Assembly (NCBI GenBank): GCA_903822375.1
Contig: CAIJOU010000921.1
Span: 1-5,184, forward strand
From: Candidatus Hydrogenedentota bacterium
GTDB lineage: Bacteria; Hydrogenedentota; Hydrogenedentia; Hydrogenedentales; CAITNO01
Reading direction: 5' to 3'
Length of the DNA: 5,184 nucleotides
Positions 1 through 5,184 of the stretch are shown here, in pieces. Below the pieces are notes generated by a model. The model was not told where the DNA came from and searched no databases. It saw nothing but the letters and a program-made list of their open reading frames with translations. Both the position numbers and the translations under genes were made by a program. How positions within the stretch are numbered: the first letter of the stretch is position 1; the number at the start of each line of letters is the position of its first letter.

Positions 1-1548
1 CTGCGCGCCGCCTGCACCATGGCCGCAGTTTTCCTGTTCGCGTTGGCCGCAGGGGCCCAGCCCCCCACGCTGCGGTCGGCGTTCATGGTGGCGGTCGTGC
101 TGCTCTACGAGTTGTTTGACCGCGAACCCGACACGCTGACAGCCCTGGGGTTGTCCGGTTTCGTGCTGCTGGTCCTCGAACCGCCGGGCCTGTTCGATCT
201 GGGCTTCCAGTTGTCCTACCTGTCCATGGCGTCGCTGCTGCTTTTTCAGGAACCGCTGGTGCGCCGGTTGTCCCGAATTCCGCACGGCCCCCGCGAGGCC
301 GTTGCGGCGACCGCCGCATCGCAGATGCTTTCCGCGCCGGTGGCCGTTTGGCATTTCTATATCCTGCCCGTCGCCGGGCTCGCGGCGAATCTGGCGGTCA
401 TACCCCTGCTTGGCGCGGCGCTGTGGCTCATTTTCGCCACGGTAATCCTCGCGGCCGTTCTCCCTGCGGCGGCGGTTGTGCCGGGACACGCCCTGTGGCC
501 GGTGGTGTGGCTTACAGAGCAGGCTGTGGGCTGGGCGGCCTCCGCCCCGGCGGCGTATGTTGTCCTTTCCCGGCCCACAATTCCGGCTCTGGCGCTGTGG
601 TTCCTCGCCGCCCTGCTGGCATGGAGGCTTCTTTCAGGCAATGCGGTGTCCACGCGGCGGCGTTGGTCGGTGACGGCGGCCTGTGCTTTGGCGGCCATGC
701 TGCTCTGGTCATTGCGGCCGGCTTTTCCCCGGATTGACTTCCTCGATGTGGGCCATGCGGACGCGGCCTGCATTGTCACTCCGTCCGGCGCGGCAGCGCT
801 TATTGACGGCGGCGACCGCAAGGATGATACTGAACTCGACCAGGGGCGGAGCGTGGTGGCACCCTATCTTCGCGCCCATGGCATACGCCGGTTGGACGCT
901 GTCATTGCCACCCATCCGGACAGCGACCATTTGGGCGGACTCATTTACATCGTTGAGCAATTCGCCGTGCGCGGTGCCTGGCTCCCGCCCGCCGGAGAAA
1001 AGCCCGGTCCCTTGGAGACCCTCTTTCTGGACGCTTGCCAGCGTCGCGGAGTACCTGTGCATCGCGTGTCAACCGGTGATGAGATCCCCCTGCCGGGCGG
1101 CCAAATGGAGGTACTCAGCCCGCCCGACGGCCGAATCCCCGGCGGCAAGGAAAACGACCAGTCGCTGGTGCTGCGGCTGGGGTGGGAGGAGGGACGCGTG
1201 CTTTTCGCCGGCGATATTGAGGTGGCTGCGGAGAAACTGCTCAGTGTTCGGGACTGCCGCGCCGACCTGCTTAAAGCGCCCCATCACGGTTCGGCCACTT
1301 CAAACAGTGCCACCTTTCTCGACGCCGTTCGTCCCAGTGCCGTGGTCGTGTCCACCCGCGACACAGGCAGGCTTCCGGCATTGGGGCGCGGCGTGGCCGA
1401 CCGCTATACCGAAAGGAGTCTATATTTGTGGCGGACCGACCAGCATGGCGGTGTTCGGGCGTTGTTGCAAAAGGGTCAACTGACGCTGTCCGGGGCTCGG
1501 GATGGGCGCGGCTACACGCTCGAAGCGCCCAATAGCAAGGAAAACTGA
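1..1548 (+). CDS. comEC: ComEC/Rec2-family DNA-uptake channel, C-terminal part (5' partial)
   Basis: ComEC forms the inner-membrane channel that brings single-stranded DNA into the cell during natural transformation. The reading frame is open from base 1, and the sequence before the first ATG (base 19) is already a membrane helix, so the true start lies outside the window; about 515 residues are visible. The first ~240 residues contain roughly seven or eight hydrophobic segments with Competence-domain hallmarks: PTLRSAFM (near bases 64-87), GFQLSYLSM (near 202-228) and a downstream NLAVIPL. From about base 730 a metallo-beta-lactamase-like domain begins: DVGHADA (745-765), IDGG (802-813), the metal-site motif HPDSDH (913-930), AGD (1207-1215) and PHHGS (1279-1293). 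This order is that of ComEC/Rec2. Two motifs depart from the usual form: DVGHADA instead of DVGQGDA, and no YGHP-like histidine after HHGS. The protein ends in a short hydrophilic tail. Family assignment is firm; whether the cell is competent is unknown. Confidence 0.93.
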   Translation: MRAACTMAAVFLFALAAGAQPPTLRSAFMVAVVLLYELFDREPDTLTALGLSGFVLLVLEPPGLFDLGFQLSYLSMASLLLFQEPLVRRLSRIPHGPREAVAATAASQMLSAPVAVWHFYILPVAGLAANLAVIPLLGAALWLIFATVILAAVLPAAAVVPGHALWPVVWLTEQAVGWAASAPAAYVVLSRPTIPALALWFLAALLAWRLLSGNAVSTRRRWSVTAACALAAMLLWSLRPAFPRIDFLDVGHADAACIVTPSGAAALIDGGDRKDDTELDQGRSVVAPYLRAHGIRRLDAVIATHPDSDHLGGLIYIVEQFAVRGAWLPPAGEKPGPLETLFLDACQRRGVPVHRVSTGDEIPLPGGQMEVLSPPDGRIPGGKENDQSLVLRLGWEEGRVLFAGDIEVAAEKLLSVRDCRADLLKAPHHGSATSNSATFLDAVRPSAVVVSTRDTGRLPALGRGVADRYTERSLYLWRTDQHGGVRALLQKGQLTLSGARDGRGYTLEAPNSKEN

Positions 1549-1555
1549 CCCAGGG

Positions 1556-1571
1556 TTGCGCGGCAGCGCAA
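1556..1571 (+). other. Perfect 6-bp stem-loop just after comEC
   Basis: TTGCGC (1556-1561) and GCGCAA (1566-1571) form a perfect stem closed by the loop GGCA, eight bases after the comEC stop. It could mark the 3' end of the comEC transcript. The bases that follow are A-rich rather than T-rich, so it is not a canonical intrinsic terminator on this strand, and I do not call it one. Confidence 0.4.
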
Positions 1572-1643
1572 GGCAAAAAGGAGAATGTGGCAATAAGGGT
1601 GTCAACAGGCCTCCCTCTAGGAAATGGAGCACGAGGCAAGTGC

Positions 1644-1659
1644 ATACAATATGTTGTGT
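1644..1659. promoter_or_regulatory. Isolated upstream NrdR-box-like operator
   Basis: ATACAATATGTTGTGT matches the published NrdR-box consensus ACACWATATATWGTGT at 14 of 16 positions, the best single match in the window. NrdR is the ATP/dATP-sensing repressor of ribonucleotide reductase genes. Its sites usually occur in pairs about three helical turns apart. A weak 11/16 match (ATACAACATAAAGAGA, 1685-1700) lies 41 bp downstream, and a still weaker one (8/16) begins at 1675. I see no good promoter next to this site, so its role is uncertain: it may act as an auxiliary operator for the pair that begins exactly 300 bp downstream. Confidence 0.5.
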
Positions 1660-1694
1660 ATATTCTCGTGAAACATGAAATTATATACAACATA
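1650..1694. repeat. Long AT-rich imperfect hairpin
   Basis: Bases 1650-1662 pair with 1682-1694 over 13 positions with one G-T mismatch. The inner part continues (1664 with 1680, and 1666-1670 with 1674-1678, the latter including one G-T pair) to an AAA loop at 1671-1673. The whole element can fold into a nearly continuous 45-nt hairpin with only two internal mismatches. Its left arm overlaps the upstream NrdR-like site. It may be an RNA stem, or DNA symmetry produced by paired operator half-sites. No T-run follows it, so it is not an obvious terminator. Confidence 0.5.
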
Positions 1695-1774
1695 AAGAGA
1701 AACAGGGCACGTCAGACTCGCGCAAGATTGTCCTGTTCAGGTCAGGCGGGGTCAATTCTCGCGTCGGTTTCCCT

Positions 1775-1845
1775 GGCGTTTGCGGTGGCTGTTCCCACTT
1801 GATCGTGGGGCTTCATGAAATGTTTGGAAATGATGAGCAAACGCC
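1775..1845. repeat. 9-bp inverted repeat enclosing a small hairpin
   Basis: GGCGTTTGC (1775-1783) is perfectly complementary to GCAAACGCC (1837-1845), 53 bases apart. Inside lies a second perfect stem, CCCAC (1794-1798) with GTGGG (1805-1809), loop TTGATC. The nesting would allow a branched RNA fold. It matches no riboswitch or structured RNA that I recognise, and such nesting can arise by chance. Confidence 0.3.
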
Positions 1846-1886
1846 GACTTAGCATTCCCTTCAGGACCCGACCTTGCCCTATTCTA

Positions 1887-1910
1887 CGCTTATAAGAAGC
1901 GGTTTTATTA
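1887..1910 (+). terminator. Weak intrinsic-terminator-like hairpin
   Basis: CGCTT (1887-1891) pairs with AAGCG (1897-1901) around the loop ATAAG, followed by GTTTTATTA. The stem is short and the T-run interrupted, so strength is doubtful. Its position just upstream of promoter P1 would let it separate comEC transcription from the thyX-nrdJ unit. Confidence 0.3.
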
Positions 1911-1915
1911 GAGAG

Positions 1916-1944
1916 TTGCCAAATTCCTCAAGTCAAAGTATTAA
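1916..1944 (+). promoter_or_regulatory. Promoter P1 (sigma70-like), overlapped by NrdR-type operators
   Basis: The -35 candidate TTGCCA (1916-1921, 5/6 to TTGACA) is separated by exactly 17 bp from the -10 candidate TATTAA (1939-1944, 4/6 to TATAAT). Transcription would start near 1951, inside the first of two NrdR-box-like sites, so a repressor bound there would block this promoter. That placement is the main reason to take the modest -10 seriously. It would give thyX a leader of about 255 nt. Confidence 0.5.
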
Positions 1945-1991
1945 CACAATATATGGTTGTTAAGAACTTAACAGCATACAATATATTGGAT
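1944..1991. promoter_or_regulatory. Tandem NrdR-box pair (operator of the thyX-nrdJ operon)
   Basis: Two 16-bp sites match the NrdR-box consensus ACACWATATATWGTGT at 13 of 16 positions each: ACACAATATATGGTTG (1944-1959), with its left 11 bases perfect, and ATACAATATATTGGAT (1976-1991). They start 32 bp apart, leaving a 16-bp spacer. That is about three helical turns, the same-face tandem arrangement known for NrdR operators. The first box begins at the last base of the P1 -10 hexamer. The spacer region also carries the palindrome GTTAAG-AA-CTTAAC (1959-1972). The downstream operon encodes a ribonucleotide reductase, the classic NrdR target. Sequence, spacing, promoter overlap and target all agree; binding is inferred. 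Confidence 0.72.
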
Positions 1992-2058
1992 GAGCGCAAA
2001 TTTCTTGTGGGTGCTAAAAATGCTAATTCGGCTCCCGACTGGTGCAGCAAGAACCCAC

Positions 2059-2087
2059 TTTACAACGGCCCAATCGCTTGCTATATT
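2059..2087 (+). promoter_or_regulatory. Promoter P2 (sigma70-like) for thyX-nrdJ
   Basis: TTTACA (2059-2064, 5/6 to TTGACA) and TATATT (2082-2087, 5/6 to TATAAT) are separated by exactly 17 bp. This is the best hexamer pair in the intergenic region. Transcription would start near 2094, about 112 nt before the thyX ATG. It lies some 70-80 bp downstream of the NrdR-box pair, so it might escape direct occlusion and provide basal expression. Confidence 0.55.
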
Positions 2088-2103
2088 TCATCCCCACTCC
2101 GGA

Positions 2104-2158
2104 CTCCTTGTGAGATGAACGAAGGAGATGGACTTGCGGAGAAAGTGCGGATTCTCCG
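2104..2158 (+). other. Structured leader upstream of thyX
   Basis: Two stems are visible. CTCCTT (2104-2109) is complementary to AAGGAG (2122-2127), with a 12-nt loop. CGGAGAA (2137-2143) is perfectly complementary to TTCTCCG (2152-2158), with an 8-nt loop. The first stem hides a Shine-Dalgarno-like AAGGAG that directly abuts the ATG at 2128, which argues against that ATG as the thyX start. The fold resembles no named riboswitch. It may simply be an untranslated leader, or it may tune translation. Confidence 0.35.
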
Positions 2159-2190
2159 AAACGTTCACCGGTGCCTATGGTGCGTATGGT

Positions 2191-2195
2191 AAGGA
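2191..2195 (+). promoter_or_regulatory. Ribosome binding site of thyX
   Basis: AAGGA lies 10 bases before the ATG at 2206. This decides the start: the alternative in-frame ATG at 2128 has its AAGGAG immediately adjacent, too close for normal initiation, and would add 26 residues with no family resemblance. Confidence 0.5.
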
Positions 2196-2205
2196 CAGCC
2201 TAAGA

Positions 2206-2988
2206 ATGAATTTTGTGAAGCCGAAAGTTTTTCTGGTGGGTGAGACCCGGGTGATCGAAGAAGGGTTACAGGGATATCTTGACCATCTTGGCGTTTCCCA
2301 GTGGAACACCGATGCCCCGAGCGACGGGGAACGTGTCTGTGAGGTAATGGGCCGCCTGTGTTACCGATCCTTCGAGCCGGGGCTCAATCCCAATGTGACC
2401 CGTGTGCGCCAGGGCAACGCGGCCTATCTGGAAAACATCATCCGGGTTGGTCACGGTAGCGTGCTGGAACATGCCACGATAAACTTCATCTTCGCCGATG
2501 TCAGCCGTGTGGTGACCCACGAGCTGGTGCGGCATCGTTCCGGCACCGCCATGTCGCAGGAATCACTGCGCTTCGTTCGGCTCGACACACTTTCGGCCTA
2601 TATTCCGGTGCAGATTCAGGAGAACGAGGAGGGCATGGCGATCCTGGCGCGCACCTTCGAGCACCTGGAGGCGATTCAGCGCGAACTGGCCGAAGTGTAC
2701 AAGATTGACGATGAGATCCGCTTCGACGTCAAGAAGAAACTGACCTCGGCGTTCCGCCGGGTGGCGCCCATCGGCCTCGCCACCACCATCGGCTGGTCCT
2801 GCAATTTCCGGGCGTTGCGCCATGTGATTGAGAACCGGACCGACCCGCACGCCGAGGAGGAAATACGGTATTTGTTCGGCGAGGTGTACCGGATAGTGGC
2901 AGAGCGCTATCCGAACGTCTTTGCCGATTATGAAGTGGAGGAGGTTGACGGTCTGCCCTGGGTGCACACGCAGCACCGCAAAGTATGA
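2206..2988 (+). CDS. thyX: Flavin-dependent thymidylate synthase ThyX (divergent signature)
   Basis: ThyX methylates dUMP to dTMP in the cytoplasm using FAD, NADPH and methylenetetrahydrofolate, replacing ThyA. The 260-residue product has the family core in order: GHGSVLEH (residues 82-89, FAD region), the signature RHRSGTAMSQESLRF (109-123), a substrate-site NFR (R202, canonically NAR), and ENRTDPHAEEEI, where R211 sits at the canonical dUMP-binding arginine. The signature differs from the usual RHRxxSxNExSxRY: one extra residue lies between RHR and the ESxR serine, SQ replaces NE, and F replaces Y. The protein is about 40 residues longer than the 220-residue Thermotoga enzyme, mostly at the N-terminus. 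The start at 2206 was chosen for its spaced AAGGA; an ATG at 2128 is the alternative. The stop is 69 bp before nrdJ on the same strand with no terminator between, so the two are probably co-transcribed. Confidence 0.93.
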   Translation: MNFVKPKVFLVGETRVIEEGLQGYLDHLGVSQWNTDAPSDGERVCEVMGRLCYRSFEPGLNPNVTRVRQGNAAYLENIIRVGHGSVLEHATINFIFADVSRVVTHELVRHRSGTAMSQESLRFVRLDTLSAYIPVQIQENEEGMAILARTFEHLEAIQRELAEVYKIDDEIRFDVKKKLTSAFRRVAPIGLATTIGWSCNFRALRHVIENRTDPHAEEEIRYLFGEVYRIVAERYPNVFADYEVEEVDGLPWVHTQHRKV

Positions 2989-3041
2989 CCCGATCCAACG
3001 GAACAATGCAGCGTTAGTTTCAAGGAAGAGAGAAACGACTT

Positions 3042-3047
3042 AGGAGG
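3042..3047 (+). promoter_or_regulatory. Strong ribosome binding site of nrdJ
   Basis: AGGAGG, a full Shine-Dalgarno core, lies 10 bases before the ATG at 3058. It supports that start and suggests efficient independent translation of the reductase within a message shared with thyX. Confidence 0.75.
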
Positions 3048-3057
3048 CCTGGCCAAC

Positions 3058-5130
3058 ATGTTTACCGTGCGCGAGCGATTCAAGCTCTCTGAAAGATTCT
3101 TGGGGGAATACAAGGGGAAACAGCCCCAGTGGGGACCGCTGGGCTATATCACGTTCAAGCGGACCTATGCCCGTTCGATAGACGACGGGACGGGCCGCAC
3201 CGAGGAGTACTGGGAAACCCTGCGGCGCGTGGTGGAGGGATGCTACACCATCCAGCACAACCACTGCATGAGTCTCAAACTGCCGTGGAAGCCTGAAAAG
3301 GCGCAGCGTTCCGCCCAGGAAATGTTCAAGCTCATGTGGGACTTCAAGTTCCTGCCGCCGGGCCGCGGCCTGTGGATGATGGGCTCGGACTACATCTACG
3401 AACGCGGTTCGGGCGCGCTGAACAACTGCGCCTTCGTTTCCACCGACGAACTGGAAACCGATTTCGCCGAGCCCTTCTGCTTCCTCATGGACCTGTCCAT
3501 GCTAGGCACGGGCGTCGCCTTTGACACCAAGGGCGCGGGCAAACTGACCATTCAGGTGCCGCAGATTGGCGAGTACACCCACGTCGTCGAGGACTCGAAA
3601 GAGGGCTGGACCGACCTTGTTCGCGTCGTGCTCAACGCCTACGTGGGCAAGGCCCGCCGACCGGCGCATGTCGACTACGGGAAAATCCGCGAGCGCGGTT
3701 CGATCATCAAGACCTTCGGCGGCATCGCGCCCGGTCCGGCGCCGCTGATCGAGTGCATCCAGAACATTGACAAGATCCTCGTGCCGCGCGCCGGCCACCA
3801 AGTCTCGTCAACCGACATCACAGACCTCATGAACGTCATCGGCAAGTGCGTCGTGTCCGGCGGCGTGCGCCGCACGGCCGAGCTGGCCCTGGGCGAGCCC
3901 GACGACGCCGAATACCTTCAGTTGAAAGATCCCAGCCTGCACAAGGAAAAGTTGATGGCATGGCGCTGGGCATCCAACAACAGCATCATCGCCCGCGAGG
4001 GCATGGACTACGCCGGTGCAGGCGGCCAGACCGCCAAGAACGGCGAACCCGGTTATTTCTGGCTCGAAAACGCGCGCGCCTACGGCCGCGTCAAGGACGG
4101 CGCCAACTACATCGACGCCAAGGTCGCCGGCACCAATCCCTGCGCCGAGCAGAGTCTGGAGTCCTACGAGATATGCAATCTCGTGGAGACCTTCCCCTCG
4201 CGCCATGAGACGCTCGACGAGTACCGGCGCACGCTCAAGTTCGCCTACCTGTACGCCAAGACCGTGACGCTGATCCCGACGCACATCGAGCGCACCAACG
4301 CGATCATGCTGCGCAACCGGCGCATCGGCCTGAGCCAGTCGGGCATCATCGAGAGCTTCCAACGCCACGGCCGCCGCGAGCACTTCCGCTGGTGCGACGA
4401 GGGCTACAAGTACATCGGCAAGCTGGACCGCATCTACTCCCAGTGGCTGTGCGTGCCCGAGAGCATCAAGAAAACCAGCATCAAGCCCAGCGGCACCGTG
4501 TCGCTGCTGCCGGGCGTCACGCCGGGCATTCACTACGCCCACTCCGAGTACTACCACCGCACCATCCGCATCGACAAGACCAGCCCGCTCGTCGAGCCGC
4601 TGCGCCGCGCGGGATACCGGCTGGAAGAGTCCGTCTACGGCGACAACACCTGGGTCGTCTACTTCCCCGTGCACGAGCAGTTCTTCCAGCGCTCCAAGAA
4701 AGACGTGTCCATCTGGGAGCAGGTCGAGAATGTCGCCCAGATGCAGTACTACTGGGCCGACAACCAGGTCAGCGCCACCATCACCTTCAATTCCGAAGAG
4801 GCGAAGGAGATTCCGCAGATCTTGGAGCTGTACGAAACGCGCCTCAAGTCCATCAGCTTCCTGCCCATCCGGGACCATAGCTATGCCCAGGCCCCGTATC
4901 AGGAAATCACCAAGGAAGTCTACGAGCGCGCCAAGGCCAAGCTGGGCCCGCTCAACTTCGAGAACGTCAACACCGACGAGGTGCAGGACATGTACTGCGA
5001 CGGTGACAAGTGCACCTTCGAACGTCCCGCCCCAGAACCCGAGCAGGCCGAAGTTACCTTCGAGTCCGAATCCGAAGAGGTCGGCGCGCCGGTCCCCGCT
5101 GAGGCGGAGGTCGAGGTGCCGGTGAAGTAG
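3058..5130 (+). CDS. nrdJ: Adenosylcobalamin-dependent ribonucleoside-triphosphate reductase (class II, monomeric)
   Basis: This enzyme reduces NTPs to dNTPs with a thiyl radical generated from adenosylcobalamin, so it needs vitamin B12 but not oxygen. The 690-residue protein aligns by eye along its length with the Lactobacillus leichmannii enzyme (739 residues, RTPR family). Landmarks: PGRGLW (101-106); NNCAF with C124 (equivalent to C119); SGGVRRTAELALG from 267; GTNPCAEQ with the radical cysteine C362 and E364 (C408/E410); C373 (C419, the same 11-residue spacing); KPSGT (476-480, phosphate-binding loop); and the C-terminal redox pair C647-DGDK-C652 (C731/C736, the same CxxxxC). All five essential cysteines are present and the frame is intact, with no intein. 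Unusual is a 38-residue Pro/Glu/Val-rich tail after the CxxxxC pair, where the Lactobacillus enzyme has only three residues. It is the second gene of the thyX operon, with a strong AGGAGG site. Confidence 0.96.
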   Translation: MFTVRERFKLSERFLGEYKGKQPQWGPLGYITFKRTYARSIDDGTGRTEEYWETLRRVVEGCYTIQHNHCMSLKLPWKPEKAQRSAQEMFKLMWDFKFLPPGRGLWMMGSDYIYERGSGALNNCAFVSTDELETDFAEPFCFLMDLSMLGTGVAFDTKGAGKLTIQVPQIGEYTHVVEDSKEGWTDLVRVVLNAYVGKARRPAHVDYGKIRERGSIIKTFGGIAPGPAPLIECIQNIDKILVPRAGHQVSSTDITDLMNVIGKCVVSGGVRRTAELALGEPDDAEYLQLKDPSLHKEKLMAWRWASNNSIIAREGMDYAGAGGQTAKNGEPGYFWLENARAYGRVKDGANYIDAKVAGTNPCAEQSLESYEICNLVETFPSRHETLDEYRRTLKFAYLYAKTVTLIPTHIERTNAIMLRNRRIGLSQSGIIESFQRHGRREHFRWCDEGYKYIGKLDRIYSQWLCVPESIKKTSIKPSGTVSLLPGVTPGIHYAHSEYYHRTIRIDKTSPLVEPLRRAGYRLEESVYGDNTWVVYFPVHEQFFQRSKKDVSIWEQVENVAQMQYYWADNQVSATITFNSEEAKEIPQILELYETRLKSISFLPIRDHSYAQAPYQEITKEVYERAKAKLGPLNFENVNTDEVQDMYCDGDKCTFERPAPEPEQAEVTFESESEEVGAPVPAEAEVEVPVK

Positions 5131-5184
5131 GACAGGGTCCACAAAGGGCACAACAAGAACACGCGCCCGGCCATCCGCGAGATC
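5131..5184. other. Downstream flank, no feature
   Basis: These 54 bases after the nrdJ stop show no start codon with a ribosome binding site and no terminator hairpin. The operon may continue beyond the window or end outside it. Confidence 0.5.

Larger units (their letters stand above)
1549..2205. other. 657-bp intergenic control region between comEC and thyX
   Basis: No reading frame here has both a plausible ribosome binding site and recognisable protein content, and no tRNA or rRNA signature is visible. Composition alternates between GC-rich stretches and clearly AT-rich islands (about 1640-1700 and 1890-1990). The AT-rich islands carry the operator-like palindromes and promoter P1. The stretch from 1700 to 1885 holds only weak inverted repeats. 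The 3' third carries promoter P2 and a leader with stem-loops ahead of thyX. Its size and signal density suggest it is mainly the regulatory region of the downstream thyX-nrdJ operon. Confidence 0.75.

Noticed and set aside
1556..1571. An intrinsic terminator for comEC
   Set aside because: The stem is perfect but A-rich sequence follows it instead of a T-run.
1271..1693. A 140-codon minus-strand frame
   Set aside because: It is mostly antisense to the conserved end of comEC and looks like a shadow frame.
1587..1802. A 71-codon plus-strand frame beginning at GTG
   Set aside because: An AGGAG lies nearby, but the frame runs through the AT-rich hairpin and NrdR-like box, and the product has no coherent composition or recognisable domain.
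2078..2093. A possible fourth NrdR box over the P2 -10 region
   Set aside because: Only 8 of 16 positions match, all around the CTATAT core already explained by the promoter.
1953..2192. A 79-codon plus-strand frame ahead of thyX
   Set aside because: There is no ribosome binding site, its 5' end consists of the operator palindromes, it overlaps P2, and the product is unfamiliar.
1549..2205. A cobalamin riboswitch, expected near some B12-linked genes
   Set aside because: I see no B12-box-like core. Such riboswitches usually repress B12-independent alternatives, not the B12-dependent reductase itself.
3058..5130. An intein or large insertion in the reductase, as is common in RNR genes
   Set aside because: The active-site regions are continuous and the protein is slightly shorter than the Lactobacillus enzyme.
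3808..5151. A 447-codon open frame on the minus strand
   Set aside because: It is fully antisense to the intact nrdJ gene. Its Val/Leu/Asp/Gly-rich composition is typical of the complement of GC-rich codons, and it resembles no family.

Overview
The window comes from a GC-rich bacterium. Its genes have Shine-Dalgarno sequences and sigma70-like promoter hexamers, and they belong to bacterial families. Nothing here fixes the phylum. The divergent ThyX, the monomeric B12-dependent ribonucleotide reductase and the unusual ComEC active site would suit a little-cultivated Gram-negative lineage, but that is a guess.

Layout: (1) Bases 1-1548 hold the 3' two-thirds of a comEC/rec2 gene, encoding the DNA-uptake channel; its 5' end lies outside the window. 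The visible part is the C-terminal half of the membrane channel followed by a metallo-beta-lactamase-like domain. (2) Bases 1549-2205 form a 657-bp intergenic region, much more AT-rich in places than the genes. I find no convincing gene in it, but it is dense with control signals: a sigma70-like promoter (P1) overlapping a tandem pair of NrdR-type operators 32 bp apart, a third NrdR-like operator 300 bp upstream, a long AT-rich hairpin, a weak terminator-like hairpin, and a second, better promoter (P2) followed by a structured leader. (3) Bases 2206-2988 encode a flavin-dependent thymidylate synthase (ThyX) with a divergent signature motif. (4) After a 69-bp gap with a strong ribosome binding site, bases 3058-5130 encode a complete adenosylcobalamin-dependent ribonucleoside-triphosphate reductase (class II, monomeric; NrdJ/RtpR) with all five catalytic and redox cysteines. 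(5) The last 54 bases hold no recognisable feature.

How the genes work together: the reductase makes deoxyribonucleotides from NTPs by an oxygen-independent, B12-dependent radical reaction. ThyX converts dUMP to dTMP using FAD, NADPH and methylenetetrahydrofolate. Together they form a compact DNA-precursor operon. The NrdR-type operators upstream suggest that the nucleotide-sensing repressor NrdR controls both enzymes, so dTMP synthesis would be co-regulated with ribonucleotide reduction. This operon and its control region are the most interesting content. comEC looks like an unrelated upstream neighbour.
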